From positions 6,161,350-6,225,349 of the forward strand of contig OY811972.1 in the NCBI GenBank assembly GCA_963681505.1: a stretch of 64,000 nt of DNA. The letters run 5' to 3'. The notes under the pieces are model-generated. The model had not been told where the DNA came from. It made no database searches and saw only the letters and a program-made list of their open reading frames with translations. Origin of the DNA: Eunapius fragilis. Its lineage: Eukaryota > Porifera > Demospongiae > Spongillida > Spongillidae. The position numbers and the translations under genes are program-made. Below, piece after piece: positions 63,781-64,000 of this stretch (positions are counted from its first letter, which is position 1; each line of letters begins with the position of its first letter).

Positions 63781-64000
63781 GGTAAGCGTGCTCGTTATTA
63801 CTGTCATAAGTGGTTAAAGCTCAACATTTCTTTTGATTGGAAGTAAAAGGGAACAACGAGGTTTAAATGAACCGGTGGTGAGACCTATTCAACCGGCTCA
63901 ACAAGTGGTGGTCCCTCAACCTGTTCATACGCCGGATGACGGCGTACCGGGGATCTCACCCGCGGCACGCGCGCGGGTGGGATCCCCGATATCCCCGGTA
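63781..64000. other. Unassigned, ending in a GC-rich hairpin
   Basis: The last 56 bp (63945-64000) form an imperfect palindrome: GGGGATCTCACCCGCG against CGCGGGTGGGATCCCC, with TACCGGGG and CCCCGGTA outermost. The window stops there, so it could be the border of a further element. Confidence 0.5.

Noticed and set aside
1..64000. tRNA or rRNA genes
   Set aside because: No cloverleaf-like arrangement with T-loop and anticodon arm, and no rRNA core sequence, was recognised by eye on either strand; a covariance-model scan was not possible.

Overview
The window looks like a transposon-packed, non-coding stretch of a metazoan nuclear genome. Short GT-AG introns, LINE and LTR elements, piggyBac, Tc1, hAT-type and Harbinger-type repeats, an SRCR exon and relatives of the N-RAG-TP transposon all point to an invertebrate, most likely marine. 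A sponge is my best guess from the mix, but the sequence alone does not prove it. I see no complete host gene, tRNA, rRNA or CRISPR. Nearly everything recognisable is a mobile element, often several nested inside each other.

Layout. 0.37-4.29 kb: a decayed gene related to the RAG1 amino-terminal region (N-RAG-TP-like) between ~110 bp inverted repeats. 4.52-6.24 kb: a TTAA-flanked piggyBac-like element filled with a minisatellite. 7.0-7.16 kb: a MITE. 7.3-11.66 kb: a LINE with both ORFs open. 11.89-21.50 kb: a minus-strand Ty3/gypsy element with integrase before reverse transcriptase (Gmr1 type). It has 309-bp LTRs and a 5-bp TSD, and a 4.5-kb TA-flanked element carrying an SRCR exon is inserted in its RNase H region. 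22.4-23.2 kb: hAT-type ends. 23.8-28.8 kb: a second N-RAG-TP-like gene (minus) with a second piggyBac/minisatellite element in a 68-nt intron. 30.1-32.5 kb: 26-bp and 39-bp tandem arrays, a gag-like exon and a hAT-type MITE with a perfect 8-bp TSD. 33.4-36.7 kb: a P-loop NTPase plus nuclease gene of the Crinkler/RHS kind between inverted repeats. 38.7-40.1 kb: a Tc1/mariner element. 40.5-47.5 kb: inverted arms with 60-bp satellite units, a third piggyBac/minisatellite element inserted in the satellite, a 1.7-kb TIR element and a BEN-like ORF. 47.5-49.3 kb: a decayed piggyBac transposase with a TTAA end. 50.1-52.1 kb: an internally deleted Ty3/gypsy ORF. 52.1-58.9 kb: a BEL/Pao element split by a 3.2-kb foldback element with ~0.95-1.3-kb arms, one arm itself holding a palindromic element. 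59-64 kb: microsatellites, a ubiquitin-like exon and a MITE.

The most unusual pattern is that three separate TTAA-flanked elements keep the acidic amino end of a piggyBac transposase gene, while the catalytic part is absent and a G-rich minisatellite (18-, 24- and 24-bp units, different in each) sits there. The foldback element also has a G-rich minisatellite at its centre. Several insertions have readable empty sites (restored frame, restored intron, restored satellite unit), so the order of insertion can be worked out.
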